A stretch of 64,000 nucleotides of DNA from Pyronema omphalodes. Lineage: Eukaryota; Ascomycota; Pezizomycetes; Pezizales; Pyronemataceae. Of this stretch, positions 34,034 to 45,153 are shown piece after piece (position 1 is the first letter of the stretch; each line of letters begins with the position of its first letter). The position numbers and the translations under genes were made by a program. A model generated the notes under the pieces. That model did not search any database and was not told the origin of the DNA. It saw nothing but the letters and a program-made list of their open reading frames with translations. Location of the stretch: contig JAJJXM010000053.1 of NCBI GenBank assembly GCA_024516155.1, positions 248,001 to 312,000 of the forward strand. The letters run 5' to 3'.

Positions 34034-36490
34034 ATGAGCGCACCTCCCCCCGTCAACCTCGGCGAAGAGCTAAAGGTGCGTTTTAAAGCCAGCTTCTCGA
34101 GTTTGCGCTGACCGTGACAGGATGCCTTTAAACCAGTCAACACATGGGTACAGACACCCTCCTACCTCGCTATACCTCGCAGCTAAGACCAGGATATCCA
34201 GGTGTCCAACGGTATTGCCTGGCTCGACGATTTACAATCATTTTACCGCGAGCGCGCTGCGATTGAGAAGGAGTATGCGGGAAAGCTTAATGCTCTGTCG
34301 AAACGGTTTCACGAGAAGAAATCTAGAAAGAGCGCGTCTCTCACAGTTGGAGATACTCCTCAGATGACCCCCGGGTCACTGGAAAGGTACGCTTTCGGGA
34401 GTCTCCCGCTTGGGCCGCGTGGAAGCTTACGAGTTTAGTGCGAGCTTAACAACATGGACGACGATCTTGAACACAACAGAGTTACTAGCTGCCGAACACG
34501 ATACATTGTCGAACTCGCTCACTACCGAAGTTGCCGACACCCTGAAGAGCTTGTCGACCAGGTACGACGACTACCGGAAGCGCCATGAGTCTTTGGCGCA
34601 GAAGCTCTTAAGCGAGCGAGATAGCGTTTATTCGGATCTCAACAAGTGCAAGTCTAAGTACGATTCGGAATGTAAAGACGTTGAAGAGAAGCGACAGAAG
34701 GTGGACAAGAGCTACGATTCTAGCAAAACGAAGGCTCAGAAATCGTACCAAAATGAGCTTGTTGAAATGAACAACGTCAAGGTTGGTCTAATGGAAAAGT
34801 CCAAATAGCTGGAGGCTCTGGGACTGACCCGCCATAGAATACATACATTCTCCAAATCGCAGCTACAAACCGTCACAAGCAGCGATACTTTCACGAAGAT
34901 CTTCCGGACATCATCAACGTACTACTTATTCCTATCATGTGGTAATATTAACTCATGCTAATTAATTTTAGTCCCTGCAAGATTTGAACGAAACTCGGGT
35001 TGCGAAAGTTAACGGTCTGTGGACTCTGGGCACCGAGCTTGAAAATAAGTGCCACCAGAACTCCATCGACCTTCTCAACACTCAGCTTTCGGAAATCGCA
35101 CGCAACCTTCCCGTTCTCGATTCTGGAATATTTTCGCAGCACAATGTCGGAGGTTGGGTTGAACCAGTCGATTTCGTCTTCGAGCCCAGTCCGATTTGGC
35201 ACGACAATCCCGATCTTGTAATAGACGAGCCAGCACAGATTTATCTCCGAAATATTCTTGCGAAGAGTCGCAACAATGCAAAGGCGTTAAGGGTCGAGGT
35301 TGAGAAGCGAGGAAAGGATATTTTACAGTTGTCGGAGCGTTGGGATGCTGTGAAGATGAATGAGAGCGAGGTACAAAAGGAGATCGACATAGCACGGGTA
35401 TGTTCCTGACTTGCATAGTTTTGATTTTCCATACTTACAAAGAAAATAGGCTCTCCTCTACCAGAAAGAACAAATTCTCCCACACGCATACCAGCTGCTC
35501 ACCTGCGAAGTTGAGATCGAGGTCGTTCTCAACGCTGTCGGTGATGTAGCAAGAGGAACACAATCCCACAACTTCAAATCTACCAGTTTCAAGATTCCCA
35601 CAGACTGTGATCTCTGTGGAGAACGCATTTGGGGATTAACTTCTAAGGGCTTCACTTGCAGTGATTGTGGTTACAGCTGCCACGCAAAATGTGAGATGAA
35701 GGTTCCGGCCGCCTGCCCCGGAGTCCTTGATAAAGCCGCCAAGAAGGCCCTCAAGGAAGAAAATAAGGTCTCGCTGAAGACAGCCAGCAGCGAATTAGAT
35801 CTCCCTGGTGAAGGACTGACCAGATCCGTCACCGTAACCAGCACAACCTCCACCCTAGCAGCTAGAGGAACCGGTGCCAAACTCACCAAAACCCCCTCAA
35901 TTTCAGGAGCTAGCATAGCCTCAACTGCCCCCACTGCTGCGGCACCGTCACCTATAGCATCTGTGGCGACAACTACAGCGCCTACTCGTAGGGTGATAGC
36001 ACCACCCCCAGAGCGCTACACTGCCCCACCACCAGTTGAGGATTCTCCCCCTGGATCTCCTGCTTCATCAAGACCCACCTCATCCCGTGATGGTGGCGAG
36101 AGCGGAAAGATGCTGTACACTTTCACTGCTACGGGCGATGGAGAAATAACAGTTACCGAAGGTACCACGATCACTATTATCGAAGATGACGGAGGATGGA
36201 TGCAAGTCCGTCTTTCCAACGGAGAGGAGGGATTAGTACCAACCAGCTACGTACAGAAAATTGAGAAGAAGTCCCGCGGACCCCCACCGCCAGTAAGACC
36301 AAGAGGCATGAAGAAGGTTGAGAAGAAGGTTAAGGCGCTGTATGCATATGAAGCTACCGGTGATGATGAAGCATCGATGATGGAAGGTGAGGAGTTTGTG
36401 GTGATAGAACGGGATGTAGGCGGATGGGTGAAAGTTAAAACCAGATTTGGGGAAGGACTAGTTCCAGGAACTTATGTAACAGATGTTTAG
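34034..36490 (+). CDS. BZZ1: Actin-assembly adaptor Bzz1 (F-BAR, C1, two SH3)
   Basis: Seven exons: 34034-34075, 34121-34147, 34202-34386, 34439-34781, 34838-34918, 34972-35397 and 35450-36490. They sum to 714 aa. Residues of about 5-270 form the F-BAR domain, with IAWLDDLQSFYRERAAIEKEYAGKL at its start. A complete C1 domain lies at 408-457 with its zinc ligands H408, C421, C424, C438, C441, H446, C449 and C457. A P/S/T-rich linker follows, then two SH3 domains at about 588-640 and 660-712, ending GLVPTSYV and GLVPGTYV. Bzz1 binds curved membrane and recruits Las17/WASP and type I myosin at endocytic sites. The C1 domain is absent from the budding-yeast protein but usual in filamentous fungi. 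The 27-base second exon and closely spaced introns make the N-terminus easy to misannotate. Confidence 0.95.
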
Positions 36491-37787
36491 AAACGGCAAG
36501 GATAAGGGGACGTAGAGTGAACTGTATTTTGATAGCGTTTTTTTTTTATTTCTTCATTTTTTATTTTGCTTTCTTATGGGCGGTTTTTACATTTTACACA
36601 TTAGGATACCTCGCACGCGGTTGTATTTAGCTTTTGACTATGTAGGAGAGAGTACGGTATGACTGATACATATTTATTTTATATTGCACATACTTTTAGT
36701 TTGAAAAAAAAAAACTTGTGTCGTGAAATTGCCAAATTGAAACATTAACTTCGAGATGCCAAACTTATGAAATGCACGTGATGGCATCTAGTTTCTCAGC
36801 CCTACCCGCAGAGCCGCATGTTAGCGGGCCCACTTGTGCTTCCGAGTGGCTTCTCCTCAGAAGTGAAGTAAAAAATATAGAAAACTATGGTCATTCTCAG
36901 ACTTTGATGTTATGTAAGAGTTTTAAACTCTCAATGACAAGCTAAACCTTTTAATATTCTGCTGTTCGGGAGAATGGCTTTCACATCAATTCCATATATT
37001 CAAATAGCAGTCAGTTACGAATGTCAAGAATTAGAGGAGCATACTTGCTGGTGAAATTAGCCAGAGCTTACTCAAATTGTAATAAAAAATGGGGAATATT
37101 TTCAACAATGTAAGTGCTTCATGGTTTATGGTCTAAAGTAAGGGTAATTGACAGCGGATATGTGATTGAACGCTTTCTGCAATTCAACCAACGAGAATTT
37201 CCCATCGAGATTCTAGATCTACGATGAAAAAAACTTGCAGAATTCTTTTCTCTCGGTAAATTTTGAGGCCAATCGCTTATCTATAAAACTCCCTGATACA
37301 CAGCTTCAGCTTATGACTTGCATGAGGAATAACCACAACATGCGGTTAGAGTCAGGTGCGTATTTCATTGTATTTCTCAAACAAATCTTCAACATCATCA
37401 GTTTTTACATGTCTGATCATATATCCAAGTCTTGACTAAGTTCCCACCGATTCAGAGGCCCCAAATTATCCCGGGCTCTAAGCTCTCACGGACCGCGGCC
37501 GCAAAGGTAACATACAATCGACACTAGTTAGCGTTCTAGTCTTCCCACCACCATTAGAACAATTATCTTGTGACACACCAGATTTTATCAAAATGTAAAA
37601 ATTATTTTCAAGCACATTTGAGAACAAAAGTATCATGAACCATTCTGCTCTGTTTGTCCGGCCACAAACATGGAACCCAAGGCATGGTTACACTAGCTCT
37701 GCTAAACCACGCTAGATCCGTGTAACGTAGCTTTAGCAAGGCATCGCCCCTTCCCAACACCGTCGCGCGACACGTCTCCCCATAACA
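36491..37787. other. Intergenic, no gene seen
   Basis: Starts with the T-rich BZZ1 3' UTR (poly-T tract at about 36538-36548) and ends with the promoter of the next gene. Moderately AT-rich, with no coding frame above 66 codons and no notable repeat. Confidence 0.6.
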
Positions 37788-38572
37788 ATGCCCGCACGCA
37801 TATCATTTGTTTGTCATTCCGCGCACTCCTCCGTGGACCGCCACTAACGATAATAACCCCACAGTACCGGCCCACAGGGCAATCCCGCCGTAGCGCACGC
37901 CAAGCACACGATCACGATGTCTTCGAGGGTCTACCAGTCCGCCGTTGGGCTCGCGAATGGGTTTCTGTCGGTCGACCTACTGTTGCTCAAACTGCTCCTC
38001 AACCAGAACTTCCGCTTCCCAAAGATGCACACTTGATGTCTGCTACTTCTCAGGGACTCCTGGCTGCTGCGCGTGCGGGTTCCACTAGTGAAGAAACCCC
38101 AAAACCGCTACATCCTACAACTCCCGAGCCGTTATTCAGAACAAAACGTTGGGTCAGGATTCCAAAGGACCAGGAACCTCCCGAACCAGTCTATCTAGCG
38201 AAGGTACCAGATGTACCAGGAAGAAAAGAGCACGCTGCAGAGGGTGAAGCATCTGGGTCCGCGCCTAGGAAGCGCGCACCGCCCCCTCCAAAGAAGAAGA
38301 ATAAGCGTCCGGGAAGAAAGCCGGGTTTCAAGAAAGTGGCTTTTGCGGAGGGTCAAGAGAGTCGGGAAGTTGAGATGATAGATGTGGATGCAGTCGATGC
38401 AGCAACAAAGGAGAATCCTGCTCCGGTTAACGAGGTCGCAAAGGAGATTGAGAAGATTGAGCAGGCTACAGAGGAGGCAACTTTGGCTCAAAAGTCGGAC
38501 GAGGGCGTACAGCATGCTATGCCAGATGTTCCACCGCCAGCAGCTGGTGAGAAGCCTCAGGAGGCTGCGTAG
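37788..38572 (+). CDS. Unrecognised basic protein with an AT-hook-like motif
   Basis: Two exons, 37788-37808 and 37865-38572; 242 aa. The tiny first exon encodes MPARISF. Its intron has a textbook end (CCACTAACG, then CCCCACAG). The open frame itself continues upstream without an ATG, which is why I prefer this spliced start. Visible features are a conserved-looking block GLPVRRWAREWVSV (about residues 24-40), an RTKRWVRIPKD block near 92, and a lysine/proline-rich segment PPPPKKKNKRPGRKPGFKK (about 135-155) resembling an AT-hook and nuclear localisation signal. An acidic/alanine-rich tail ends in proline-rich sequence. It is probably a nuclear, largely disordered protein. I do not recognise the family. 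Confidence 0.65.
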
Positions 38573-38781
38573 TTGGGCGATTGTTGGGAGTTAAATATTT
38601 GGATTTGGGTTAATAATTCTTGCGAAACGTGATGGGATTTGTTTTTTTTTTTGTGCTGTTTTTATCCTCTTTTTTTTTGTTAGAGCTGCATGCCTGCTTG
38701 CTACTATCTACTGTATTACATTCTGTTGGGATTCTGTTACCTTATCAAAGATTGCTACGACATATATCTTCCATCTCCACA

Positions 38782-39384
38782 ATGCCCATGAATGACCGTA
38801 GCCATACTCTTACCCCCTCCGAGCGTTCGGCATTTTTCTCCGGAACTGTAAGATCGATGATATTTCAATAGGGTGACATTGACTAATGACTGTAGATTGG
38901 TGTTTTACTATCCCCCTCCGCGGATACCCCGAAACGCCGACGGCAACATATTGCACGGCCCCTCCGAAACCCCGCCTTCCTCGCCGCAATCCTCGACGAA
39001 CAAACCTTATCCGCTATTCTCAAATTCAACTCCTCCTCTCTTCATCTTCTCGGCAGCAAGCACATGATGCATCGTCTACAAGCACTACAACGTGACCCAG
39101 AGTATATCACAGCCTATCTCAGTGACAGTGCATTAGTTTCAGTCCTGGCAGAATTCTGGAGATGTTGGGAGAATGCGGCCGCTAGAGCAGGTTGTGATTC
39201 GGGTGACATGCAGGAGTTGTTGAAGGAGAAGGAAGTTTTGGGTGAAGTTGGATTGGTTGGAAAGCAGCAACAGGAGGCTGAGGTTATGAGTTTTGATACC
39301 GGGAATTTGGGGAGTGTGAGTACTGCAGAGTCTACAAAAAAGCCGAAAAGAGGATTTTTGTACCTGTTGGGATTGGGGAATTAA
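38782..39384 (+). CDS. Unrecognised 184-residue protein
   Basis: Two exons, 38782-38847 and 38896-39384, with a 48-base intron (GTAAGA donor, GACTAATGAC branch, CTGTAG acceptor). The N-terminus has NDRSHTLTPSERSAFFSGT. The middle is helical (NPAFLAAILDEQTLSAILKF, LGSKHMMHRLQALQRDPEYI, SVLAEFWRCWENAAARAG). The end is polar with a hydrophobic GFLYLLGLGN tail. There is no signal peptide and no domain I can name. It follows the previous gene by 209 bases on the same strand, so its promoter must be compact. Confidence 0.75.
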
Positions 39385-40160
39385 CCGCGTTGGCATTGGA
39401 ATTGGGATGAGTAATTGCAGGAATCAGGCGTTTGGTTTCGTTAATTGAGGAGCTTAGAAGCTCCTGGATAGTAGAGCTTTCCTTTCAATAAAGGCAGCTC
39501 CTCCAGCTAATCTGATACTCAAAAACAAATGTGGTAACAAAAAGTCGTAATCGATTGAAGTTCACAATCATAGCCTGTGGATAACATGTAGCTATGCCCC
39601 AGAAACCAGAGTTTCCTCATCATTTACAGTGCCGCCAAGCACCCTTCCGTCTGAAAAGCCTCTCTACTTCGCTCCATTTTACCGCAATGTGGTGTGACGA
39701 GCGGTGATTGTGCCCTTGTCGTCCAGCTTCACTACACCGCACTCCAATCTTGAGAATCTTCTGAGACTTGCAAAAAATTAAACCACAACTTTTTTAAGCA
39801 ACACACCATACCATACTTACATAAAGTTTACTGAGTCCGATTGATAGCTGCCCCTAAACAGTAGCAGCCGCCGCCTTGCGGTGTACATCTTGAGAATACG
39901 TAGTCTATGGAATATAAAGTAAAAAAGTTCTTGCAACTATATTTAAAGAACAGACCTCCGCGGTAATAGTAAATGTAATTGAGAACCTTGATATTCTACT
40001 ATGTAGTATGATTACAAAACCGTCATTGTTACTGCCTACATAGGTTTCACAACTCCTTCTATAATCCATTACTGACACTACATCCCATGCAACCTTGGTT
40101 AAACACTTCTCTTAACAAACAGTACTCTAAATCTCCTATCAAAATCAAACAAAAACCAAG
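39385..40160. other. Convergent 3' intergenic with a short inverted repeat
   Basis: Between the 3' ends of the 184-residue gene (plus) and the 195-residue gene (minus). A perfect inverted repeat AGGAGCTT-AG-AAGCTCCT lies at 39448-39465, 64 bases after the stop codon. It could form a hairpin in the 3' UTR. Nothing else is seen. Confidence 0.6.
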
Positions 40161-40821
40161 CTAACACCCCAACGTAGCATTATGCGCAACATTAACCTCC
40201 AACTCCCTCACAATCTCCAAAACCTCCTGCAGCTCCGGTTCACCCTCATGAAACGGTCCATACATCTCCAACAAATCCTGCCAATGCTGCAACTTCTTAT
40301 TACAACAGTTGGTACAATACCGTGTTAAATATATTGTCTCATCATCCTCATCCTCATCTTCTTGTGTTGGTGTCTCTGGTCGCTGCCATAGGCGAGCTGG
40401 TTGGGACGTAGGCTCAGAGGGTGGTGTATCAGCAGCATGTGGCTTCCTCCATAGGCTGACACCAGGAGGTAGTATGGATCCTACTGCGTGTCGGCAGTAG
40501 ATGAAAAAGTATGTGGGAGGATTGATGATGTCTACATTATCTAGAGCATAAGAAGGTTAGAATGCATGATGACGAACGATACTGTGGTTGTATGATAAGG
40601 ATGAAGCACATACCGTCGGTTATTGATAAGCTACTTAGATCGAGCTGGTAAACTTCAGAAGATTGGGTAGAAGGTACTGGGTTGGTGGGTTCTAGGCTGC
40701 GGGTATTAATTGCGGTAAAGCTAGGGAATGGTGTGGTGTCGTAGGCGGTGTTGGTGAGTGATAAGCTGCTGAAGTTGAGCTGGTCAACCTCAGGGGATTG
40801 GGTATTGGTGATTTCTTCCAT
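40161..40821 (-). CDS. Unrecognised 195-residue acidic protein with internal duplication
   Basis: Two exons, 40821-40614 and 40540-40161; 195 aa. The intron has a GTATGT donor and a CTCTAG acceptor. The first exon carries two similar segments (QSPEVDQLNFSSLSLT and QSSEVYQLDLSSLSIT), encoded by two 45-base blocks at 40760-40804 and 40625-40669. The second exon has a folded-looking start (INPPTYFFIYCRHAVGSILPPG), an acidic stretch (QEDEDEDDE), a cysteine cluster YCTNCCNKKLQHW and a helical end. Much of the second exon has no ATG, so single-frame ORF finders miss it. Function unknown. Confidence 0.75.
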
Positions 40822-41589
40822 GGCTTTTTGGGGGGGTGCTGATGTGATAGGCTGTTTGTGGGATTGTTTTTCTGGGTTGTGGTGAGGTATTCGGCGCAGA
40901 TATTCTAGGATGATGAAATATTGAAGGCTGAAAGATATTGAAAAGCTGGGATTATATGGTAAAATCTAGCATACGATGGTTGGTTAATGATCAATTCAAT
41001 ATCTGTAAAACTTTCTAAGGAGGATATATGGTTCACTCACTGTTTTTTTGGATTCGAATACAGTGCTGTGTGAGATTAGTCCGAAGATAAGATACGGATA
41101 AATACATTCCGGTATTTGGTTCCTTTATATAAGACTAAAAAAGGTTTATCAAGATGATTTCGCCTGGCTGGGCAATTGTTTTGAGTTTCAGATACTGTGT
41201 TCCGGAGTTCGTTGGAGACTCTGAGGTTGACGATCATGTTGAATCATAGTGCATCATTCGATGTACTCCTTATGGATCTAGTGATATATTTCGGATATCG
41301 GTTATAATTTGAGTAACTTACAGTACTAGCAGAAGTAATACTGATTACTTATTGTTAATTGATAAGGCACGAAATTGACGCTGAGACAGTGTTGCAGACT
41401 TGTCTACATGGCTAACATAGCCATTGTTCATGTTTAGCCAGCGCGGGAACGTACTTTCTTATTTGGCGACGTGATAATACTCTTTGTTGATTGATTTGAT
41501 TTCATTTGATTTATTCGTAAACCCTCCCAACCCTTACGTTATTATGTGTTCTACAGTATGTACATCGTAGAGGCTCTCGTCTATAGACC
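40822..41589. other. Intergenic, no gene seen
   Basis: Promoter side of the 195-residue gene and 3' side of the F-box gene. AT-rich; no repeat or coding frame of note. Confidence 0.6.
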
Positions 41590-42419
41590 TTAGGCTTGTA
41601 ATAGCGGATTAAACAATCCAGTGCCTGCAGTCTGATTTTTCTCCATATCCGCTTTCTGAGCTACCGCCTCTGCCTCCTTAAAGAGGCCACCACAAAACTC
41701 GCACATAATCATTTCCGTTTCCCCCTCGATGATATGTTCAACATTAGGAAATCCAGTTCGTCTTCGAAGCATATCCGCATACCAGTCTGGTGTAGAAATG
41801 AATGTTGCCATCTCATTTGAATACACAGCATCCTCATCAAATCCTAGATATGGAGTACGGTGTTCTTTTTTTAGTAATGATCGAATCCATAGTTTATAGA
41901 GACCTTTCCGTAGAAGATCATTGCCGTATGAAACCCATGGTCCAAATATCGGAGGCATGGGATCCTGACTTGAATAGGCCGAGTAACGGCAGGTTGGTAT
42001 GTCGTTGAAAAGACACATCGAAAGTTGCCCAACAATTGATGCGTTCTTCAAAGCACGACGCACTGTATCCATGATATCTAGGGAGCGGTTAGAGAGCGAG
42101 TCTGTGAGGTTATGCAACAACGTTGTGATAACTCACCTTCGGGTTCAGATTCTGCACGCTGAACACGAAGCAGCTCCATTGCTTCGGAGTGTGTGGCGAG
42201 GTATTTGGAACCCCCGACTATCCGAATGTCCCTATGGAGCATCTCCTTAGAGATTCCGTTTCTGTAGGCTTTCCAGATACTGGATAAATAAGAGCATGTT
42301 TGGGCAAGGCGGACAACAGAGGTGAAACTGTCGAGATGGATGAAGATTTCATAATGTATTGCCGTTGGAAGCGACATGAAACCTACACCGATTTTCTGTT
42401 CTGAGTTTGATGCATTCAT
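41590..42419 (-). CDS. F-box-domain protein
   Basis: Two exons, 42419-42137 and 42077-41590; 256 aa. The intron is GTGAGT to CCCTAG, 59 bases. Residues of about 15-55 read MSLPTAIHYEIFIHLDSFTSVVRLAQTCSYLSSIWKAYR, an F-box core with the LP start and the terminal W. The C-terminal region has WVSYGNDLLRKGLYKLWIRSLL and a possible zinc knuckle MCEFCGG. Small F-box proteins of this type are numerous in filamentous fungi as SCF adaptors, and the substrate is unknown. It is not closely similar to the F-box gene at 21-22 kb, which has LRR-like repeats. Confidence 0.75.
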
Positions 42420-43578
42420 GTTGCCTTCACTGGGTTATGTGAGTGTCGTTTAAGTTAAAGTGTATGTAGGGATTGATGCGGGGAGTATATATGCAGGGAG
42501 TAGTTAGTGGGAACCGTTGGGTTCGAGGATAACCCATGGATTTAATAAAAGCTACTCCGAGCCTTGTCTTATTCGTTAGAATGATCCACCGGATCCATGT
42601 ATAATAGAATATTAGACCCGGAGATAAAAGCCCTATGAATAGGGATATTGTCTCCCCGTACGCATAATCCGAGTGACGTAGTGACCAAGTCACATCCGCT
42701 GGTTCAGCAATCAGTCCCGAGACCTGGTAAGAAATCAAATACGGGGAATGGACAGTATTGAAGGCAATAGATATGCTTCCAATATGACTGCATAAACAGA
42801 AATGGCATTTTCCCGAAACCTTCACTGTCTGCATATATGTCTGCACGATGTTATCGATATGAGGTGTTCATGGATGAAAAGCTTATTTATGATATGAAGG
42901 AAGGCTTATGAACACTATATTTCTTACAGAATTTGATATCAGAGGAACTGGAGCAGATGCAGAAGGGTGGTGCAAAAAAGTCTCGAGTTGCCAGGCTGGC
43001 TTTGTATCTGGGTTGTCTCTGACCATTTGAAATGGACATCATGCCCCCTGACATCATCAACGATCCAGGACGTATGGTTCACTTGTGGAGGTTGTAAACG
43101 TAGATATTTCTTGACGTGGATGTAATATTAAAGAAATCACGTCAACATCTCACATAGTAGACTTTGTAACTTTAAGGGAGTAATCGATGTAAGAACATCT
43201 TTGATACTACAATTCGGTACAAGCTAGAAAAACTCAGGCGAGAAATAGTTAACTCGTATCCAAAAGTTGACCCCAGCTCAATGTGGACATATCATTTCAA
43301 ACCATGAATTTTTCCGATCCAAAGAGCGACTGGAGCAATCTATGGCTGGTCAGACAAAGTTGTGGAATCTCTCGCATCTCCATCATATGAAATTGCGGTG
43401 CTGTGCCTCAAACTTTAAAAGTTAAGGTCAATCTTTTATTCCGTTACATTATGTAGATATTTACAAAGATTCGTAATCAATCGTTCGTAGAAGCAATTTA
43501 CAGAATCCTCTATATCCAAACCCTCACCAGAAAAAGAACATCAAGAGCAGCAAAGAAAACACTTGTGCTCCAAAGCGT
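42420..43578. other. Intergenic, no supportable gene
   Basis: Contains the F-box gene promoter and a 139-codon minus-strand frame (42427-42846) that ends next to the F-box start and has no domain. I treat that frame as chance. Confidence 0.6.
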
Positions 43579-45153
43579 CTAACGTTGCGGTTGGATTTGC
43601 ATCAATGGAATCTTGCTACTCTCCGTGCCTACTGGTGATCCGTCGCTCTTCAATATACAGAGTTTTCCCTGAGCAGAAGAAACCGCAATCGTTGTTGGAT
43701 TCAGAGTAGCTGGTTCATCCAGCTGCCACATCCTCCAGAAAAGTGGTATAACTCCTAGCACCCCCAAAATCACAGCCGTTACTCCAAGCCCAAGAAATGT
43801 ATGGTCCGTCTTGTATACCTGTCGTTGTAGGGTCATTGTTCCTCTTGACGCCTTCAGTTTAGCACCAGAATAAGGTCCCTCCGCCACAGCTGACCGGAAC
43901 ATAAGCTCCCTCATACCCTGCAGAATGGCATCCATTGGATTTCCCCACGTCATTTGTTCATAGCTTGCTGGATTATTCCCCGCTTGCATGAAATCGAATA
44001 CCAATGTCCCGGTCGTTGACATGGCATATCCAACCGCGCCGGCATGCCTAACGTTTGCTGCCGAGTTGTAGCGGAGGCCAGTGACTAATAGGTATCCACC
44101 GAGAGTTGTGGCACCCGGTGAACTATTAATGATCTCGACTATCTTTGTCTGATTGGTGACTTTGTCGTCGAAAATGGTGCCGGATAATGAAACTGTCGAA
44201 TTGAGGAGTGTAACGGGATATTTTACTGTGGCAGGTATAAGACTAGATATTTCGAATTAGCAGCCGTGTCTTCTGGTGGAGCAAAACACTGTGACCTACG
44301 TGCAGTTCCTTTCAACACCATTTCCAACTGTGTCATTTTTAGTCTTGTACTGTGTGGCAATGTCAATCATTGACTCCCCGGAAGGTCCCTGTCGCAGTTG
44401 CACTTTGGACGAAAACCCGGTACTCCCGTTGTAATTCAAGGAAGTTGTACCGTCGGCAAGTTTTATCATAGGCGCCAGGTTGTATGGATACGTTCCCTCA
44501 GTACAGTTGACCGTAAATCCCATCCCCTCAATCTCAGTCTTGCAGTTTCCCTTACATCCAGTGCTGTTCCCAAAAACAATATCATCCCTCTGGTTGAAGC
44601 TTTTCACAACCTGTGCGAATCTCGGTTGCAAAGCCGAAGCCTGCGATACTCTTCCAGACTTTAGTCCTGAAAACCCAAACGGAGCCTCAGCAGCCAAATT
44701 CGTCATAATGTCAACATCCGTGGTGTAAAGAACCGATTCAACTTTCGAAGCTCGCTGAAGAAGAGGTCCGTTTAAAGCCACTATCACACTGGCGACGCAT
44801 GCAAATCCGGCACGGTTGGATTTCAGTCGAAGTCCACCCCAGACAGCTACCCAGACACTGGTGCCTTGCTCATAGATATCCCGTAGACGTTTATAGGAGG
44901 ATATATTCCGGCGGTTTGGTGCAGCTTGAAGCCACCACTGGATGGAAAGACCTTCGGATAATGCGTATTGGACAGAGATGTTGGCAACGACGGCACACAC
45001 GGCCAGCATGACGGTAGGACTGGATCTGTGGCCAAACCATTCATCCACGGGTTGGTTGTTGGAAGATAGTAGAATGACGATGGATGCCACAGCCGATGCT
45101 GAAGCCAGCAAGAGGGCTACGGTGGCTCGAAGGGGTTGCCAGTTGACGGGCAT
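43579..45153 (-). CDS. DUF3176-like fungal multi-pass membrane protein
   Basis: Two exons, 45153-44300 and 44242-43579; 505 aa. Hydrophobic helices lie near residues 8-30 (ATVALLLASASAVASIVILL), 45-65, about 118-135 (RAGFACVASVIVALNGPLLQ) and 430-455 (FLGLGVTAVILGVLGVIPLFW). Between the third and fourth is a large loop with NCT/NGS/NST glycosylation motifs. The order SSNNQPVDEW, ANISVQYALSEGLSIQWWL, LNGPLLQRAS and a C-terminal helix matches the DUF3176 family of ascomycete membrane proteins, whose function is unknown. The open frame extends a little upstream of this ATG after a possible acceptor, so an extra N-terminal exon is possible. Confidence 0.78.

Noticed and set aside
37811..37864. 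Start of the 242-residue gene at a TTG codon
   Set aside because: Nuclear genes in ascomycetes start at ATG; the segment has a clear branch site and acceptor at its end and is better read as intron.
42427..42846. 139-codon minus-strand frame upstream of the small F-box gene
   Set aside because: No domain, mixed hydrophobic composition and no splice partner. It sits where the F-box promoter should be.
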